Shown: in pieces, positions 37,055 to 49,535 of the stretch
How positions within the stretch are numbered: position 1 is the stretch's first letter
Layout of the letters: every line of letters begins with the position of its first letter
Source of the DNA: Xestospongia muta
Lineage: Eukaryota > Porifera > Demospongiae > Haplosclerida > Petrosiidae
Assembly (NCBI GenBank): GCA_963693285.1
Contig: OY848919.1
Span: 10,039,461 to 10,103,460 of the forward strand
Length of the DNA stretch: 64,000 nt
Direction of reading: 5' to 3'
Notes under the pieces: model-generated
What the model saw: only the letters and a program-made list of their open reading frames with translations
Told to the model about the DNA's origin: nothing
Database searches by the model: none
Translations under genes and position numbers: made by a program

Positions 37055-40000
37055 TTAATAGTCTGCACTTGCAACTGCCATCATTTTCTCTTCGCGTAAA
37101 TCTTCAATTTCTTCAAATTTATGCAATGTTTCTTCTTTTTTATCAGCAAGAGATATTGGCAACTCTGAAAAAACTTGATTTAATTCTATTAAGAAAATAA
37201 AAAAATTAGATTACATGTATATGTAAGCCAATTACATTTACTTACCCCTCATACTGGTTTTCATCTTATATCTCCAATCATGCAACTCTTCTTTGATTGA
37301 TATAATCTCTTTTTGCAGTCTTTCTTTTTGAAATACTAATTCTTGTTCATTATCTATTACATAGTAACAGGTAATAAAACTAAAACATTCCACAACTTGC
37401 CTTGTTTTTTCTCCAGATCAAATTCCAATCGCCAAATGTTGTCTTGTTGTTTTTCTTTCTCGTACTCTAATTCTGTTTCAAGAATTGTATGTTAGCAATT
37501 GTACAATTGATATTTATATTTAAAATGCTAATATCACCTTTTACTACTTGAAATGTTGACTCCGTTAATTGATCCATCTCCATTTGTTTCTTTTTCATTT
37601 CCATTTGAAAATCTGTATGTTGGTAAAAGCACAATAATACTAAACTTAAATTCTTTGATCACCTTCCTTCTCTTGATATGTTAACTGTATTAATTGCTCC
37701 ATCTCCACTGTATAATGATATTATATTAAATTCAGAGATTAAGATCAATTTTATTATCTACCTTCCTTTGCTGCAAGCTTTTCAGTAAGCTTAATTTCAT
37801 GAAGACTTGCCTCCTAATAAAAATATTATCAAATTATAATCCTCTTGGTTAAAGCTTACTTCATATCTTTTTCGTGCATCCCACACTGTACAGTAGCCAA
37901 CGTTTAGCTTGATGACACCCATCTCTTTAAGTAGGTCTAGATTACTTTGTGCTTCAATCAATAATAGATCCATTATCTTTCTTGGAGCATAGCAGGTCAC
38001 GGTAATGGAGTTGCCTTTCTTTGCTTCTTTAACTAAAACTCTTTTAGCCATGTCTTCAAAAGCTTTCCATAACAGACCTTCAATTTCACTAAATGTATGT
38101 TCATCTGTTTTCCATTCCAAAACGAATTCAACTGTTTCACACTTGAGAGGAGAGGACTGACCAATCGTAAACTTTTCACACACGCTAAATTTGACATCCT
38201 CACAGAATTTATTAATTTCCGTTTTGTAAGCTGTGATATGAGCTTTAGCTTCTTCAATTTTATAATGATCAACGATAACTTCCAAGCAGGCAATATTGAT
38301 TATGGTACATTTTTCTTCCACTAACTCCATAATATCATCAAATGAATTAGCCTGGCTCAGTTGAGATTTAAGCTCTGGAAAACATCTCCTGATATACGTT
38401 TTGAATTTCTTCAGTGAATCAGAGACAGTAGACTCTATAAGTGGTGACACCATATCAATAAGCTCTCCAAATTTTGCCTTAATCAGATCAAAATTGTATT
38501 GATATGTAGGTGCTAGATGGAGCTCTGTAAGAAAATAAAGATTATTATGTTTCATTTAATGTTTATTAGTCACACTCAAATTACACTAATTCGAAATGTT
38601 AGTTAGTTAGTTATACTTTCAGTACTGCCATTCATGTTTGACTTTATGTACCATTATAAAACAACATACACATACCAGGTTGTATAGAGACATGAGAAAG
38701 TTCATCTTCAGAGTGTTGATAACCAACTTGCAATAAATGAGAAAAAGCTTTGTCTATGTGAATGTATAATTTTTATGATTATAATGTATCGATGCTTACT
38801 GTATTCTTTCAATATATCATTTGCTACGCATACTGTGTCTTCTGATTGTTGTAAAACAGTAGCAAATTTTCTCAATTGGTTTGGATTCTCAGACATTGAT
38901 GTATGTAATACTGTCAATTGATGATAAGTTATGACACCTTCTGAATTTTCCAACTCATTAGAGATCTGCTTAGAAATGATCTCTTCTGTGTATAAGGTTT
39001 GAACAACCTTAGTAGGAAGAGCAAGATGCAAGATACTTTCAGAGTGTTTGTACAATATTTGGTTCACTTCTAAAAGAAAGAATTATTAAGCATTATTAAT
39101 ATTGTTGCAACTCAGGCAATTATATTGATAGTATTATAATAATTACTAGTGGTATGTTTTACAGTAGTAACACTGGTAGGCATTGTATTTGTAATGTGGA
39201 GCATACGTGAAAATTAATATTTTCACACATCAAAGTGATCATTCTTAAATGTGGTCAATTATTACCATGTATGCATTGCTAAGAATGATATGTTGATTAT
39301 ATAGATATGACTCCATATATGCTACTGTATATCAGCCAATTGTTGAGTACACTTGCTGAGTTTTGGAAAATATATGAGTTTATTAGAGATCTATATGAAG
39401 AGACTAGTGACACACTAAGTAGCTATATGAAAGTACTTACTATAGAACACTATCAGATATAACCTGTATACACTTAACATACTAGCATACATTATATATC
39501 TAGTATATAGCCAAATATGGAATAATTTAAATTATATTATATAGAATCCATTTTATGGATGCTTAATTGCACAGTGTTATAAACAATTAGAGCAATTAGT
39601 CTAGACAACTAATGAACAAATATAAGGAAATCATTATGTGCATTATGTGGTATTGATTGAGCCTTTCACAGGCCCATGTCAGTGCTAGTGCCTCTTTTTC
39701 TATTTGGGCATATCTCTGTTCACATTCAGTCATAGCTCTTGATACATACACAATCGGTCTCAAACTTCCATTTTGATGTTTCTGACATAACAAAGTGCGT
39801 AGTCCATATGCATAGGCATCAGTAGACACTATCATTTGTTTATTTGGTTCAAATAATGCCAAGCACTTCTCTGTACATAATGATTCTTTCAATTCTAGGA
39901 TTGCCTTCTCTTGGTTCGAACACCAATACCACTGTTTCTTATTTGAGAGTAGGTCTCGGATTGGCTTAGTTGGTTCTGCTAAATGAGATGAAAACTTGTT

Positions 40001-43000
40001 CAACTGGTTCCACATCCTAGGAAACGTCTCGTTTCTGATACGTTGGTGGGTCTTGGAACATTTTGAATTGCTCTTGTCTTTTCAGGAATAGGTGATACTC
40101 CCTTTTGATTTACGATATGACAAAGAAAGGAAATCTCTGTAGCATAAAATTGGCATTTCTCTTTATTGAGTGTCACTCCTTCTCTCTTGAGTTTCTCTAA
40201 AATCGTGACAAGACTTCTGAGATGTTCTTCCTCAGTCTTCCCACATATCAACAGATCATTAATCAGTCCAACTACATCATCACATTCACTTAAAATTTCA
40301 TTACTAACATTTTCTTTTGAAAAAGTTTAGGTGCTGAGGAAATACTGAATGGTAAATGATTGAACTTGTAACATCCGAAATGTGTTATGAACGTTGTGAG
40401 TTTAGATGAATGAGGTGACAGTTCGATCTGCCAAAAGCCCGAATTTGCGTCCAATTTTGAGAAAATTTTGCGTCTCCAATTTGATCTAAGACATGGTCGA
40501 CAGAGGGCAGGATGTTTGTCTCTCTCTTGATGTAACGGTTCAACTTGGTCAAGTCAATACAGATTCTCACTCTGTTGTTCGGTTTTGGTACAACGACCAT
40601 TCCTGAACACCAGTCAGTAGGCTCAATGATTTTAGAAATCACACCTTCCCTTTCCATCTTTTCTAATTCACATTTAACTTTTAGTAGCAGAGGGATTGGT
40701 ACTCTCCTAGGTGTCATAATAGAGTATGGTTTCGCTTCTTCTAACTCAATTCTAAAACTGCCTTTAATAAGTCCTGGTCTGTTAAATAATTCTGGAAATT
40801 GTGCCACAATGGCTTCTTTACTTTTGTTTACACAGTTGACTTCAGAGATCAAGTTCAGTATACGAATAGTAGGTATTCCAGCCAAGGGTGTTTGCAAACC
40901 TTCTACAACATATGCAGTTTCTTTCACTTCATCTTTTCCTTTCTCTAAGGTTGCTTCAAAGTATCCATGAACCTTCAGTTTATTTTGTCCTGGTGCAATC
41001 AGAGGTGTCTTAGTACGATGGAGCGGTCCATCATAGTATGGGTCATATGTAGTTGATGGGATCACGGTAACATCAGATCCTGTATCTATTTTGAATTTGA
41101 TCATTCGCCGATTCAGTTTTAGTTTAGTTCTCCACTGTTTAGTTAGGCTTACTCCTGTAACAACTCCCAAAAACTTCCAGTCACTGTCACTATTAGAGTT
41201 CTCTGAGTCACTTCTTGTCCTAGTTTCAATATTATCAACAGTACTCCTACACAAACGATGAAGGTGTTCTGTCTTAGCACATTTAAAGCATTTGGATAGT
41301 CTAGCTGGGCAGGATTCTCTTCCAGTGGGATGGTTCTTTCCACAACTTGTACAAACTGTTTCTCTTTATCATGACTGTTGGGCAGGTTTACTGCTGTCAT
41401 CCAACCCATGGGCAGACCTGTTTCTTATTAAGCCAAGGGTGTTTGCAAACCTTCTACAACATATGCAGTTTCTTTCACTTCATCTTTTCCTTTCTCTAAG
41501 GTTGCTTCAAAGTATCCATGAACCTTCAACTTATTCTGTCCTGGTCCAATCAGAGGCGTCTTAGTACGATGGAGCGATCCATTATAGTATGGGTCGAATG
41601 TAGTTGATGGTATCACAGTAACATCAGATCCTGTATCTATTTTGAATTTGATCATTCGCCGATTCAGTTTTAGTTTAGTTCTCCACTGTTTAGTTAGGCT
41701 TACTCCTGTAACAACTCCCAAAAACTTCCAGTCACTGTCACTATTAGAGTTCTCTGAGTCACTTCTTGTCCTAGTTTCAATATTATCAACAGTACTCCTA
41801 CACAAACAAGTGTCCTGTCTTAGCACATTTAAAGCATGTGGATAGTCTAGCTGGGCAGGATTCTCTTCCAATGGGACGGTTCTTTCCACACCTTGTACAA
41901 ACTGTTTCTCTTTATCATGACTGTTGGGCAGGTTTACTGCTGTTAACCAACCCATAGGCAGACCTGTTTTTTATTCAGCCAAGGGTGTTTGCAAACCTTC
42001 TACAACATATACAGTTTCATACACTTCATCCTTTCCTTTCTCTAAGGTTGCTTCAAAGCATCCATAAACCTTCAACTTATTGGCTGGGCAGAATTCTCTT
42101 CCAGTGGGATCGTTTTTTCCACACCTTGTACCAACTGTGAAATGTTTCTCTTTATTGTGACTGTTAGGCGGGCTTACTGCTCTTAACCAACCCACTGGCA
42201 GACCTGTTTCTTGTAGATATTCTCTTTGATCTGTTTTGAAAAGCACTTGTATTGTCTCTGAGATGATTTCTTCTTATGACCTCAACTTCTTTCTTGTTTC
42301 CTTCTCTTAGCTGTGGTTGCTGCTTCTTTATAGCTTTCCTCTCTCTAGCCATTCTGGCTGCCTTCTCCAGTGTCAGACAGGGATTGGTTCCTTATCCCCA
42401 CAACAATTCTGTCTCTAATCAATTCACCATTCAATGTTCTGGAATCACATTTCAATTCAAAGTTATACAAAGCAGTTATAAATGCATCCACTGGTTCGCC
42501 TTCTTCTTGTCATCTCATGTTGAATTTGGCTCTCTTGTAGATTACGTTTTTCTTCTTCATTAAGTAGTTGTCAAACATTTGTTTACCACTTTGTAACTGC
42601 GCTCTCCCTCATTAGTTAAACGAAAAGAAGATTGATAAATATCAACTGCCACGTCTCCCATGGAATATATTAAAGTGCTAATTTGGTTCTCTTCTGACTT
42701 TCTGCTAAGTTCGGATGATTGTCAAAATCTTTCAAATCTTCTGATTCATTTAGGCCAGTCATCTGTGTTGGAGAAGTCGAATGGCTCTGGGGCTGGGATT
42801 TGGTATGTGGCCATCATATCCCACTCCTGACACCATGTAAAGTTCGCAACTCAATAATAATAGCAACAACTGTTTCTCAAACAAAATGTACCAATGTACA
42901 TACTAAACAAAACTCATGAATATTATATTTCAAAGTTCAAGGGATACTAAAATGAGTATGATTGATAGAATTTAAAATTGGATATGTTGAAACGTCATAA

Positions 43001-43773
43001 TACTATTTGCAGTGTATAATATAATAATGACCTTACTATTTATTACACATCATATTGCTTATTGTGCAAAGTTAGAGTGTACACTCATGGCATATACAGT
43101 ATGGGATCTACTTACTATTAGTAGCTATTCCTACTAGTAGCTGCTAAAAGTAACATCTTTAATCACAATGCCACACACACACCTTTAAAACAGAAGAATA
43201 ATTGAGCTAAAATAATTAAAGTCTTTATAAGCTATGGCAGTAGATATACAGAGGAGATATCTGATAATCAGAAGTGTAACAAATCACATATTGTAACATG
43301 TACTTCTGCCACAATATATAGATTATAGTAAATGCCAATTCAACAAAATGAATTGTTCTTATTATAACAAGAACATTTTATAATTATGATACAAGGGCTA
43401 TCACTGTATAAGAATTGTTTACTTACTGATCCCATCAGCAGTAGTATTTTGTCCCATACTTCTGACAGCACAAACCAATGTGTCAAAAGTTGGTCCGCCA
43501 CATTTGTCTACTTCATCTGCTCTATCTAACCACTTTTGTAGGCATTCACATAGACATCGCTGAACGCCATCTCGACTATGATCAGCTTCGATATTCTCCA
43601 GTGTATTTTTACGTAGGCCTAGTTTAAGACCAAGGTCAAACCATTTTGCTGTCTGAAATGAGCTCCTATTCAGGGCTTCTAATAGGACACTTACATCTGA
43701 AAAAAGGTAAAATCAACTTTTATGTATGTTTATGTAAATTAAATTTCATACACTTACCAAGCTTTAATGCCAT
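37055..43773 (-). CDS. Death-domain coiled-coil protein, eleven exons, 589 aa
   Basis: Exons: 43773-43758, 43696-43427, 39069-38800, 38753-38676, 38524-37860, 37813-37762, 37707-37663, 37612-37538, 37472-37401, 37353-37246, 37173-37055. All phases match and the total is 1770 nt. Residues about 6-95 form a Death domain (AKWFDLGLKLGLRKNTLENI, CLQKWLDRADEVD). Exon 3 encodes a second 90-residue all-helical segment (LRKFATVLQQSEDTVCVAND) that may be another Death-fold unit; exons 2 and 3 are both exactly 270 nt with phase 1-1. Exon 5 encodes a 221-residue region I do not recognise (ITVTCYAPRKIMDLLL, LNVGYCTVWD). The C-terminus is a long coiled coil of Glu/Lys/Gln heptads built from small exons. 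Intron 9 uses a GC donor (GCAAGT). Intron 2 (4.36 kb) contains a Gypsy element. It is likely a cytoplasmic adaptor in apoptosis-like or immune signalling. Confidence 0.82.
39645..42935 (-). mobile_element. Truncated Ty3/Gypsy retrotransposon in the Death-gene intron
   Basis: On the minus strand a PBS-like TGGTGTCAGGAGTGGGAT sits at 42835-42818, next to a short LTR remnant that starts TGTAAAG at 42836. A gag start follows (ATYQIPAPEPFDFSN) with TGA in place of a conserved Trp codon. Then come a zinc knuckle (CTSCGKNHPTGRESC and CFKCAKTEHLHRLC), an aspartic protease (KIDTGSDVTVIP), reverse transcriptase (PTDWCSGMVVVPKPNNRVRI; the catalytic motif reads INDLLICG, so one Asp is Asn), and RNase H (VSTDAYAYG, IEKEALALTWACERL), where it stops. 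Integrase and the 3' LTR are missing. Frameshifts separate the parts. The paralogous intron at 46.3 kb lacks it. Confidence 0.85.
40881..42212 (-). repeat. Tandemly repeated zinc-knuckle/protease cassette in the Gypsy element
   Basis: The stretch from the knuckle through protease is present as units starting at about 40881, 41432 and 41978 (plus coordinates; periods 551 and 546). The first two are nearly identical and each keeps DTGSDVTVIP. The third is shortened and has lost the active-site part. The boundaries carry CCAAGGGTGTTTGCAAACC on one side and CCAACCCATGGGCAGACCTG-like sequence on the other. Confidence 0.85.
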
Positions 43774-44446
43774 TTTAGCCTGTGTAAACTCGTCTTCCGA
43801 CCTACGTACACACGCAAGTTGACTTTTGTGTCCTAGCTAAGGAATGTGACGCCATGCAATTATGGTTGCTGTCGTAAATGTATACCGTTATACGGGTTCA
43901 CTATATTCACAACATCTGAGGTGCACTCACGTGATCATAGCTGTTATTAGCATGTAAAATTAATTATTATTAATTAATTATTATTAATAACACTATACAA
44001 CCTTAAAAACATTCTTCAGTTGAATACACATTAACCTATAAGTGATGCCAGCCTGTTATTGTTGCTTTGAGTTACTGATCGTAATGGTCTGAATAAAGTC
44101 AATGTTCAGTGTTAATTAACGTGAGATTTTGGCTATGTATAATATAGATATATACATAAAAAAGCAGTGTCAATCAATAGACAGTTGAAAATATTACAGT
44201 AAGAATGCTTTCAGAAACATTATTTACTCTCAAAACAAAATAAGGTAGGATAACGACATATTATTATGAATTACACAAATTTCACATGATTTCAAAGGTC
44301 TATAAATAAGTTAATTAAACATTTTGCATAGTTGGGTATTGCAGCTCTCATCAGTGTTGAAGGTTATCTGTGAAATTGACCACATAGGAAATGTATAACA
44401 TAAGAGTATGTACATTGTGTACTTATTATCTGGGCTATACATGTAC
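43774..44446. other. Upstream region of the Death-domain gene
   Basis: Probable promoter region. A CpG-containing stretch lies at 43780-43890, and CACTCACGTGATCAT with a CACGTG E-box is near 43928-43939. No exon is recognised. TAATTAATTATTATTAATAA is a low-complexity run near 43970. Confidence 0.4.
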
Positions 44447-44828
44447 CTGATGCTGTCAACTTTGTACAGTTCCGTCTTATGCATCTTTTCTTCTTCCATC
44501 CAGGACCACCAAACTTGAGCTTATCTCCACAATCATTCTTGAGACAGCCAGTGCACTGACCACATGCTCTTTCCCTCTTAACCCCTTATAATATGTAACA
44601 AGTAAGTTCAAACAACCATCTACATGTATATATGTCATATATATATACATGTACGTACCACAATTGTTGATGTACATGTACATGTACATGTAACTTCTAT
44701 CACTTTTAAAAACAAAAAGTACAGTATACGCTTGTTTTACAATGTGTATGTACATTTGCCTATATTACAATACCTTACCTGTTTTGAATCCCTTACTTGT
44801 CTGATTGATTGGAATTGACACACCTTCA
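44447..44828 (-). pseudogene. CXXC zinc-finger gene fragment lacking one CxxC pair
   Basis: Two exons join in phase 1. The first is at about 44828-44780 (VSIPINQTSKGFKT) and the second at 44584-44447. The second encodes RERACGQCTGCLKNDCG followed by DKLKFGGPGW and KKKRCIRRNC. This is a CXXC-type finger (as in DNMT1, MBD1, KDM2, CXXC1), which binds unmethylated CpG. Family members have a further CxxC directly after DCG; here about five residues are missing there, removing two zinc ligands. No other exons of the gene were found. The upstream side is cut by the duplicated Death-gene segment that starts about 44856. It is a fragment or damaged gene; less likely a variant finger. Confidence 0.6.
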
Positions 44829-44855
44829 AAAAATAAAATCAGTGAATTACTATCG

Positions 44856-47018
44856 TATCTTTTCACACACACTAAAATTGACACCCTCACAGAATTTATC
44901 AATTTCCGTTTTGTAAGCTGTGATATGAGCTTTAGCTTCTTCAATTTTATAATGATCAACGATAGCTTCCAAGCAGGCAATATTGATTATGGTACATTTT
45001 TCTTCCACTAACTCCATAATATCATCAAATGAATTAGCCTGGCTCAGTTGAGATTTAAGCTCCAAAAAACATCTCCTGATATACGTTTTGAATTTCTTCA
45101 GTGAATCAAAGACAGTAGACTCTATAAGTGGTGACACCATATCAAAAAGCTCTCCAAATTTTGTCTTAATCAGATCAAAATTGTACTAATATGTAAGTGC
45201 TAGATGGAGCTCTGTAACAAAATAAAGATTATTATGTTTCATTTAATGTTTATTAGTCACACTCAAATTACACTAACTCAAAATGTTAGTTAGTTAGTTA
45301 TACTTTCAGTACTGCCATTCATGTTTGACTTTATGTATCAGTATACAACTACACACACATACCAGGTTGATTCTCAGGTATAGAGACATGAGAAAGTTCA
45401 TCTTCAGAGTGTTGATAACCAACTTGCAATAAATGAGAAAAAGCTTCGTCTATGTGAATGTATAGTTGTATTAATTATATTGTATCAATACTTACTGTAT
45501 TCTTTCAATATATCATTTGCTACACATACTGTGTCTTTGGATTGTTCTAAAACAGTAAAGTTTCTTAATTGGTTTGGATTCTCAGGCATTGATGTATGTA
45601 ATACTGTCAATTGATGATAAGTTATGACACCTTCTGAATCTTCCCGCTCATTAGAGATCTGCTTAGAAATGATCTCTCTGTGTATAAGGTTTGAACAACC
45701 TTAGTAGGAAGAGCGAGTTGCAAAATACTTTGAGAGTGTTTGTACAATATTTGGTTCACTTCTAAAAGAAAGAATTATCAAACATTATTAATATTGTTGC
45801 AACTCAGGCAATTATATTGATAGTATTATAATAATTACTAGTGGTATGTTCTACAGTAGTAACACTGGTAGGCATTGTATTTGTAATGCAGATCATACCT
45901 GAAAATTAATATTTTCACACATCAAAATGTGGTCAATTATCACCACGTATATATTGCTAAGAGTGATATGTTGATTAGATAAATCTGACTCCATATGTGG
46001 CACTGTATATCAGCCGTTTGTTGAGTACATTTACTGAGTTTTGGAAAATATATGAGATGATTACAAATGTGTATGTAGAGAGACTCGTGACAAACTAAAT
46101 GAAGTTATATGCAAGTACTTACTATGAAACACTATCAGATGTAACCTGTATACAGTCAATGTACCAGCATACATTATCTATCTAGTATATAGCCAAATCT
46201 GGAATGAATTAAATTTAATTATATAGAATCTATTTTATGGATGCATAATTGACAGTGTTATAAACAATTAGAGCAATTAGTCTAGACAACTAATTAATTA
46301 ATATCAGGAAATGATTATTTGCACATGTACATTGTAGATCTTTTTGGTATCCTATTCACAACTACATAACTAATGAGTAACATGATTGATGGAATTTAAA
46401 ATTTGAATATATTGAACGTCATACTGTTATTTACAGTGTATATTATAATAAGCTTACTGTTTATTACACATCATATTGCTTATTGTGCAGAGTCAGAGTG
46501 CACACTCTTAGCATACACAGAATGTAATGAATACCAGTACCTATATGTATCTATTTACTATTATTCATATTATTCATATTCATAGCTTAATGCACAACTT
46601 ACAATTAAATACCAACAGTTTATATTAAAATTATAATAAAGATGAAGTAGCTATTCCTGTTAGTAGTTGCTAAAAGGAACGTTATTTTTTAATCATAATG
46701 CCACACACACCTTTGAAGCAGAAGAATAATAGAGCTAAAAATAATTCAAGTCTTTATAAGTTGTGACAATAGATACGTAGAGCAGGTAACTAATTTCAGA
46801 ACTGTAACAAGTATTGTAATGTTCACATCTGTCACAGTAATATATCGATTAGAGTAAACACCAATACAAAATATGAATTGTTATTATTATAACAACAGCA
46901 ACATTTTATCATTATAATACATTGGCTATCACAGTATTATTCATAAGAATAGTTCACTTACTGATCTCATCAGCAGTAGTATTTAGTCTCATACTTCTAA
47001 CAGCATAAATGCAATTAC
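44856..47018 (-). pseudogene. Broken duplicate of the Death-domain gene
   Basis: Collinear with 38166-39645 plus 42935-43470, without the Gypsy insertion. It retains the tail end of the Death-domain exon (47015-46966, AVRSMRLNTTADEI), the exon-3 copy (about 45765-45498, with a one-base deletion near 45677 that shifts the frame), the exon-4 copy with a small insertion, and the first part of the exon-5 copy (about 45216-44856), interrupted by TAG near 45186. The remaining 3' exons and most of the Death exon are absent. It cannot make the full protein. Confidence 0.85.
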
Positions 47019-47107
47019 TATCAACAATTATTTAGCTAGGTATTAGCAAAGCTTTAAGTTTACTCTCACTCACTTTTATTAACTGACTACAGAGAGTATG
47101 ACCACTG

Positions 47108-47680
47108 TAGTCTTGACGTTGTTGTCATGGTAACTGTCTAAATTTATGAAGTACATTATCTGTATGTACTGATCTATTATGATTAATTTATATAGTGTAG
47201 TGTGCACGATAGAGTATAGGTTACTGGATAATAATGTGGATTTTGATCACTCAAGATAATTTGATGAGACCATCTGTCAGACAGATCATAGTGGTCTCAT
47301 TGAACTATCATGTGAAAATAGATGGTAACTTTTGTATCTCACTATACATATACAACATATATAGTGAGGCCATCATACTGTTTTCATTACTAATTTAATG
47401 TACCATCAAACTGACCGTTTATGTAGACTATTTATCCCATAATAAATTATATTAGTAATCAAAGCTAAAGTTATCATCAAAGTGGTTGTGGAGTTAGTCA
47501 CATCATCAATGCTAGCAATATATAACAAGTAATGTTATAATGTACTATTGTCATAGCATAACTATACTCTCAATATGAAAATACTTATCCCTCAAACCAA
47601 AACTATCTTAGAATACAATCAATTGTTAGTTATTTATGTACTATTAACTCATTATGGATTATGATGAAAATGTTACTACA
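47108..47680. repeat. Uninterrupted paralogue of the CACTA target segment
   Basis: Collinear with 29893-30147 joined to 33515-33835. The junction (AACATATATAGTG, about 47354-47366) has no transposon, so it serves as the pre-insertion reference. Confidence 0.85.
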
Positions 47681-49535
47681 AACACAATGAATCAGGTATC
47701 CCTTCCATTAAAAGAAAATTTTAACATTTGTCTTTAGCTCTTGTGTACCTTTAGGTTTGCTATCCTTTTAACTGAAAATAAAACATACCAGTTGGCCCAT
47801 CAGAAAATGAAATGAATAATTGTTACAGTCTACACACGAAAAGAGTGTGTAGTTTCACACACACCAAAGCATGTTATTCTTTTAACAAGTGTGTTGAATC
47901 GACTAAATTACACATCTGATTGTTAAAATAATACACGACTCCTGTTTAACACATCTGCATGTATATGTTTTGATAAACAATGATAATAAAAATAACGTTG
48001 ATTGAGATTGTTAATCAAACAAACCTATAAAGTAAAGCACCACAATTATTACGCTCTATAATATAATTGTGCCCACATTTTTGCTTTAGGTGTAAGACTC
48101 CTTAACAATATAGTGATTTAAAAGGTACAATTTAACTTAAATGGCATCAGTAATTTTTACTTTAAAGCCACAGAATCTTTTATGATATTCTTGAACTTAA
48201 CTAGATCTCCATAAATAAAATTCATCTCATTAACCTGTTATCATATACTTCTACTGTATAGTATCAGTATAATTCATTATAAAGGACATATGTATCGATG
48301 TGACATTAATTCTTTCAAGTATTATTATTCTTAGAGAATCAAAGCTCTAACAAGAAATCAGTACTACACATAATCATGTACAATGAACTGATAGTATAAA
48401 CTGGTGTTTTTATAGCTGTAACACGTTTATATAATATACATATCATTCTGTAGTTATACTTAAATGACAGATGGATCATTTGAAAAGGATTTAATTTTCT
48501 GATTTGACATATTAAACCATTGTCTGATATATCAGTTAACAATACATACATCAGTACATGGTTCCTCATATTTGTAGGATGGTGAGTTTTGCATTACTAC
48601 TAAGGATGGAATCAATATTTATAATAACAAATACAAAATATTCCCTCAATAATTTACAGTTGTTAACACTAGAGTTTTCTATTATACTATATAACAGTAC
48701 CTGACTACATATAATACATATAATATACAACAGGGGTGAAAGTTAAATTAGAACTATGATGCAACAGTACTGTTTTCATCATAACACAGTCCTAATTAAG
48801 AGGACTATCAATGGCTTTTTTGAGTACTAGTGTTTGTAAAAATATTAACATATTGTTACGTCAGTGGAAATACAAATGATCTAATCACAGAGTGTCAATG
48901 AAATCAAGAAACACTGAAAAACATTTCTATGATGAGAACTATTTTGTATTTTAACAATTGTGTGGGCTGGGACATTCAAACTCATCCTTTTCTTAATTAA
49001 TTTGTATCAATACATAGGATGTGTGTAAACACAAGATTAAACAGTTTGACTTAACGGATCTTTAATTATTAATATGAATGAAGGTTGCTATCAGAATCAA
49101 GCTATGCTACAATTTGCATTTCATAATCTTGTAAAACCTCTCAATTTTATGTACTTGATTTTCTATGTTGATCTAATTAATATAAACTTTACCATATTTG
49201 GTAGTATTTTGTCATCATCGATTACATTAACGTAGCATTGTTATATTGTTACATAGGTTTGTAGCCTTATATAATAAAGAGGACATCCTGATTGTTAAAC
49301 ACATCCATAAATGATACATGAATTGATTATTATTATTACTTTTACATTTTTGCTATTTTCATTTAATATGCTACTGTATTTGATGTGGACCACTATCAAT
49401 TTTCTAAATATGTCTAATTTCCTGTCTTATGTATTTTTCTTTATTTTAAACTAAATTAAAGTGAAGAAACAATCTTGTACTGATTTCTTTGAATTCACAA
49501 TAACCGTAGATTTGAGATCCTTGATCACACTAGTG
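47681..49535. other. Gene-free AT-rich sequence
   Basis: No coding motif, RNA gene or clear repeat recognised. The open frame at 48339-48569 has no family features. Confidence 0.45.

Noticed and set aside
40545..40970. 141-codon plus-strand open frame
   Set aside because: Complement of the Gypsy protease/reverse-transcriptase coding region; no independent motif.
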